Source of the DNA: an uncultured Schaedlerella sp.
GTDB taxonomy: Bacteria > Bacillota > Clostridia > Lachnospirales > Lachnospiraceae
Reading direction: 5' to 3'
NCBI GenBank assembly: GCA_934435195.1
Contig: CAKSAJ010000003.1
Coordinates: forward strand, 132,025-196,024
Length of the DNA stretch: 64,000 nt
The translations under genes were made by a program, and so were the position numbers. Each line of letters opens with the position of its first letter. The stretch's first letter is position 1. The notes under the pieces were generated by a model. The model saw only the letters and a list, made by a program, of their open reading frames with translations. It did not search any database and had not been told where the DNA came from. Shown here piece after piece: positions 61,490-64,000 of the stretch.

Positions 61490-62058
61490 CGTTCATCACC
61501 TCTTCCTTCTCTCACATCTCCGGTGATCCACATTTTTTCTATCTGTAGTCCAGAAATCTGTCTTGCAAACTTTTCAAACATCTCTTCTGTAAAATCTGTA
61601 AAATATCGACCATTTCTTTCACCTTCAAAAGTGCCATACTTGAATGATGTATAAATAATTCCATTCTTTTTTAATGCTTGATGCATTTTATGAAATATAT
61701 CTGGTAATTCTTCTCTGGATAGATGAAGAATGGATGCACATGCCCAGATTCCATCATATTGGTTTCGGTCATCAAGTTCTTCAAACAGCATCTGTTTTAC
61801 TTGGATGCCCGTGTAATCAGTTGCCATTTTACAAATCGCCTCTGAGCCATCTGTTGCTGTTACATGATAGCCATGATTCAAAAAACACTTCGTATCACGC
61901 CCAGATCCACACCCAAAATCCAGAATAGAAGCATCAAGGGAGAGATGCTTTGTGAATATTTGCTGCACTTCCGAAAAATCTACATTCTTTGTAGTTTCAG
62001 AAAAAACAGTAGCATTGCTATTATAATAATTTAGTGTCATAGCATCGCGCATATTCAT
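61450..62058 (-). CDS. Class I SAM-dependent methyltransferase
   Basis: 202 residues with motif I ILDFGCGSGRDTKCF (47-61), VTATDGSEAICKMA for the Asp that holds the ribose, and DGIWACASILHL. This small TehB/UbiE-like fold usually acts on small molecules, not DNA; there is no NPPY or PCQ DNA-methylase motif. It follows the WYL regulator by 40 bp and runs into the HNH gene, so it belongs to the same operon. It could modify a guard nucleotide or simply be a passenger. Confidence 0.87.
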   Translation of the reverse strand: MNMRDAMTLNYYNSNATVFSETTKNVDFSEVQQIFTKHLSLDASILDFGCGSGRDTKCFLNHGYHVTATDGSEAICKMATDYTGIQVKQMLFEELDDRNQYDGIWACASILHLSREELPDIFHKMHQALKKNGIIYTSFKYGTFEGERNGRYFTDFTEEMFEKFARQISGLQIEKMWITGDVREGRGDERWLNILLRKTDIC

Positions 62059-62097
62059 CCCATCCCCTTTCCGACTTTATTATCCGGTCAATATTTT

Positions 62098-63087
62098 CTA
62101 TGAATATTGTTCTGTCAATCTTTTAATTTCAATACGCATCTGCTCCACCACATCATCCGGTCCAACAATCTTTATACCGTCTCCCAAGGAAAATACCCAT
62201 CCTAGAAACTGTCTACTGACATGAACATCCACATTTACTGTAAAATACTCTTCATCCGCCGGAAACATCATTACATCTTTTCCAAACCGATCAACAATCA
62301 CACCTGCCAAACTATTTTTTACCAAAAGTTTTACTGTCTGTTCTTTTCCGCCGAACATTCCAAAACTTTTCTTCGCATAGTCAGCCATATCTAGCTTATT
62401 AAAGAACTCTTTTCCTTCACGGTTCTCACTAGACAATCGGATATGAAGCATTTTATCTACCCGGTAATGTTTGATCTTCTCCGCATCCGAATCGTAGCCC
62501 ACTAGATAATAGTTTTCATCATCCCAGGAAAGCCCCCATGGACTGATATGATACCATGCTCCATTATGTCTCAGCTCCATTTCCTTTTTGACATTCCATT
62601 GATAGTATTGGAACTTTATTTTTTTATTTTCTGAAATTGCATTATGAATAGCATCCACTGTATAATAAATGCTTTCATTCATTGTCTTGATTCTACCAGA
62701 TACATAGACCTGCCTCTGCAGCTTCTGTGCATCGTATTTGCTAACCAGCATTTCTAATTTTTTTATCAAAGCATTGGTTTTCTTTTCTGTGATAAATTTG
62801 GATGATTGGATAGCATCTACCAAAAGCTTTAACTCCGGCAGTTCAAATGCACGATTTACAACATGGTAATGATAGCGATTTCCAACCGCTTCACCTTCTA
62901 CTTCAACACCAAGGACGCTCAAATCTCTTAAATCTGTATATATGCTTTTTCTATCTGCGGTCACATCATATTTAGCCAATTCTTCCTTAATCTCAGGCAT
63001 AGTAATATAATGGTCTTCATCTGTCTGTTCCTGCATAATTTGAGCAAGTCTATATAGTTTAAATTTCTGATTATTTCCCTTTGGCAT
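62098..63087 (-). CDS. WYL-domain transcriptional regulator
   Basis: 329 residues. N-terminal winged helix (MPEIKEELAKYDVTADRKSI, YTDLRDLSVLG), WYL domain at about 140-240 (HISPWGLSWDDENYYLVGYD) and a WCX-type C-terminal domain. WYL regulators such as BrxR and CapW commonly head phage-defence operons and sense oligonucleotides or DNA damage. It is first in the operon with methyltransferase, HNH, DUF262 and two unknown genes. Ribosome site AAAGGAG is strong. Confidence 0.93.
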   Translation of the reverse strand: MPKGNNQKFKLYRLAQIMQEQTDEDHYITMPEIKEELAKYDVTADRKSIYTDLRDLSVLGVEVEGEAVGNRYHYHVVNRAFELPELKLLVDAIQSSKFITEKKTNALIKKLEMLVSKYDAQKLQRQVYVSGRIKTMNESIYYTVDAIHNAISENKKIKFQYYQWNVKKEMELRHNGAWYHISPWGLSWDDENYYLVGYDSDAEKIKHYRVDKMLHIRLSSENREGKEFFNKLDMADYAKKSFGMFGGKEQTVKLLVKNSLAGVIVDRFGKDVMMFPADEEYFTVNVDVHVSRQFLGWVFSLGDGIKIVGPDDVVEQMRIEIKRLTEQYS

Positions 63088-63120
63088 TTACCGAATCTCC
63101 TTTCACCCAACATTTACTCA

Positions 63121-63129
63121 AGTATACCA
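63121..63129 (-). promoter_or_regulatory. Extended -10 promoter of the WYL-headed operon
   Basis: On the minus strand TGG-TATACT, an extended -10, stands 34 bp before the WYL start. No good -35 is seen. The inverted pair CCAC/GTGG at 63127-63136 overlaps it and could be an operator half. Confidence 0.4.
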
Positions 63130-63287
63130 CAGGTGGGAGACATATAGTACATCCTTTAGAACAATTTGGACGGAAATCAGACTTTTATTTGCATATTTGT
63201 AAGATCTCCGCCGATAATCTTTCGGCACATTACACATTTCCAGATCTATGATCAGATTGTACTTGTTGACTTCTTCCTTCTTAAGTA

Positions 63288-63605
63288 TCAATCATCGTAG
63301 TGGTTCCAACCACCTAATATTCCAGGATTGCTGTGGCCAGTTTTATGTCCTTTGTCATCATAATGATTTGCTCCACTCAATATGCCCGGTCTAGTCGATC
63401 CCGTTTTGTGTCCGTAGTTGTCATAATGATTCATTCCTCCAAAGATGCCTGGTCTGCTCTCACCGGTTTTATGACCATTCGTATCGTAATTGCTGTATCC
63501 TCCGAAGATATTCGGTCTGCTTTCTCCGGTTTTTCTTCCATTTGCATCATAATGCTTGATTTCTCCAAATAATCCTTTTCTGCTGTATCCTTCTTTTTTA
63601 CTCAT
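63288..63605 (-). CDS. Protein of 21-residue repeats (GHKTGESRPGI type)
   Basis: 105 residues. After a lead MSKKEGYSRKGLF come four units of 21 residues with the pattern HYD-x-x-GHKTG-x-S-RPGI-x-GG and a final GGWNHYDD. The units are coded by 63-bp repeats. Highly polar, no membrane segment. The family appears in gut Firmicutes but I cannot name a function; the His, Asp and Gly pattern may bind metal or a polymer. Its start overlaps the stop of the 64-codon frame before it. A decayed copy lies at 39397-39486. Confidence 0.82.
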   Translation of the reverse strand: MSKKEGYSRKGLFGEIKHYDANGRKTGESRPNIFGGYSNYDTNGHKTGESRPGIFGGMNHYDNYGHKTGSTRPGILSGANHYDDKGHKTGHSNPGILGGWNHYDD

Positions 63606-63793
63606 TTGTTCGTTCCTCCTGAAATAAATTTATCCGGATCCAGTCCGGCATCTTCCAGTGCTTCTCTTCGTTCATCTGCATCCATAAACTCCTAATCGTT
63701 CATGTATTCATAGTAATCGGATTCACTGGCAAACAAGATATATTTACCATCTACCAATCCCATGTAACCATCACCAGTGTTAAAACCTTTCAT
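63602..63793 (-). pseudogene. Small gene with in-frame amber codon
   Basis: Frame of 64 codons: MKGFNTGDGYMGLVDGKYIL and ...SESDYYEYMND, then TAG at 63692-63694, then in the same frame EFMDADERREALEDAGLDPD to the stop that overlaps the repeat-protein start. GGAGG is 8 bases before the ATG. Both halves look like protein, so either a recent stop mutation split it, or translation reads through or restarts at the ATG two codons on. Confidence 0.6.
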
Positions 63794-63898
63794 TGCCAAC
63801 TCCTCCATTTCTTTGAATTTTATGATTTAATCTTCTTTGATGGTTACAGTGTATATCAATAGATGGGGTATAAAAACCCCACGTAATTTTTAATTTTT

Positions 63899-64000
63899 TC
63901 AGCACCCAGCAGTTTTTCTATTACTGTTCACTCCCGTGTCAATCACTACGCTGATTGGCACGGAGGATGCACGTTTTATCTTGAACGACATCTCGCCCAT
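63899..64000 (-). other. Short frame and hairpin at the right edge
   Basis: The minus strand is open from the window end (MGEMSFKIKRASSVPISVVI to NRKTAGC). It covers a strong hairpin, CCGTGTCAATCA (63934-63945) with TGATTGGCACGG (63952-63963), one mismatch. A second small stem GGGGT/ACCCC lies near 63868-63883. Whether this is coding, or the structured end of a neighbouring element, cannot be told from this window. Confidence 0.3.

Noticed and set aside
61450..62058. DNA methyltransferase of a restriction system
   Set aside because: Only small-molecule-type SAM motifs are visible; no NPPY, DPPY or PCQ motif and no target-recognition region.

Overview
The window looks like chromosome of a low-GC Firmicute, most likely a gut Lachnospiraceae of the Ruminococcus gnavus / Blautia / Dorea type. 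This is inferred from the AT-rich sequence, strong GGAGG ribosome sites, a GH36 alpha-galactosidase with its own ABC importer, an NHLP-type peptide exporter, and Rpn-family PD-(D/E)XK genes. No rRNA, tRNA or CRISPR array was recognised. Most genes are on the minus strand.

Layout. 1-3.1 kb: the end of an AraC regulator, a GPH-family sugar symporter and a nitroreductase. 3.2-13.7 kb: a small alarmone synthetase, two paralogous MgtA-type P-type ATPases (one with a 50-residue membrane peptide behind it, the other with an OmpR-type DNA-binding protein that has no receiver), and a heterodimeric ABC exporter. Both ATPase promoters carry CTTGC boxes 11 bp apart, so the DNA-binding protein probably controls both. 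13.9-25.1 kb: one long operon with a GntR/UTRA regulator, a BMP lipoprotein and nucleoside-type ABC importer, then a cysteine hydrolase, PfkB kinase, nucleoside phosphorylase, BtpA-like barrel, Fe-alcohol dehydrogenase, TrpA-like barrel and VOC protein. Together they look like uptake and breakdown of a nucleoside-like compound by a route I cannot name.

25.3-27.4 kb: a probable mobile or decayed element bounded by a perfect 23-bp inverted repeat. It holds a PD-(D/E)XK gene, a 20-bp-arm hairpin, a 53-bp-period array of short inverted half-sites, and a 237-bp imperfect palindrome. 27.4-31.4 kb: a 2H phosphoesterase, an SdpR/SdpI-like pair and a YtrA-type GntR-ABC operon. 31.5-39.1 kb: a CHASE hybrid histidine kinase, HlyD-like subunit, C39-peptidase ABC exporter, second ABC exporter and double-glycine peptide in one operon, with no peptide-modifying enzyme. 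A fused kinase remnant lies just upstream. 39.4-46 kb: alpha-galactosidase with its importer and a divergent AraC regulator. 46-50.7 kb: MarR regulator, amino acid permease plus MalY-type C-S lyase, HIT protein, and a small membrane protein.

50.8-55.1 kb is an accessory strip: an Rpn gene, XRE regulator, YolD/Y-family polymerase pair, an antitoxin with an internally deleted toxin, and a second 97%-identical copy of the Rpn 3' end. 55.1-63.1 kb is the most unusual part: a probable defence operon of WYL regulator, methyltransferase, HNH protein, 38-residue peptide, DUF262/DUF1524 (GmrSD-like) protein and two unrecognised proteins, one with a coiled coil and a long Gly/Ala-rich hydrophobic region. 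The right end holds a 21-residue-repeat protein and a small gene with an in-frame amber codon. A decayed relative of the repeat protein sits 24 kb away at 39.4 kb.
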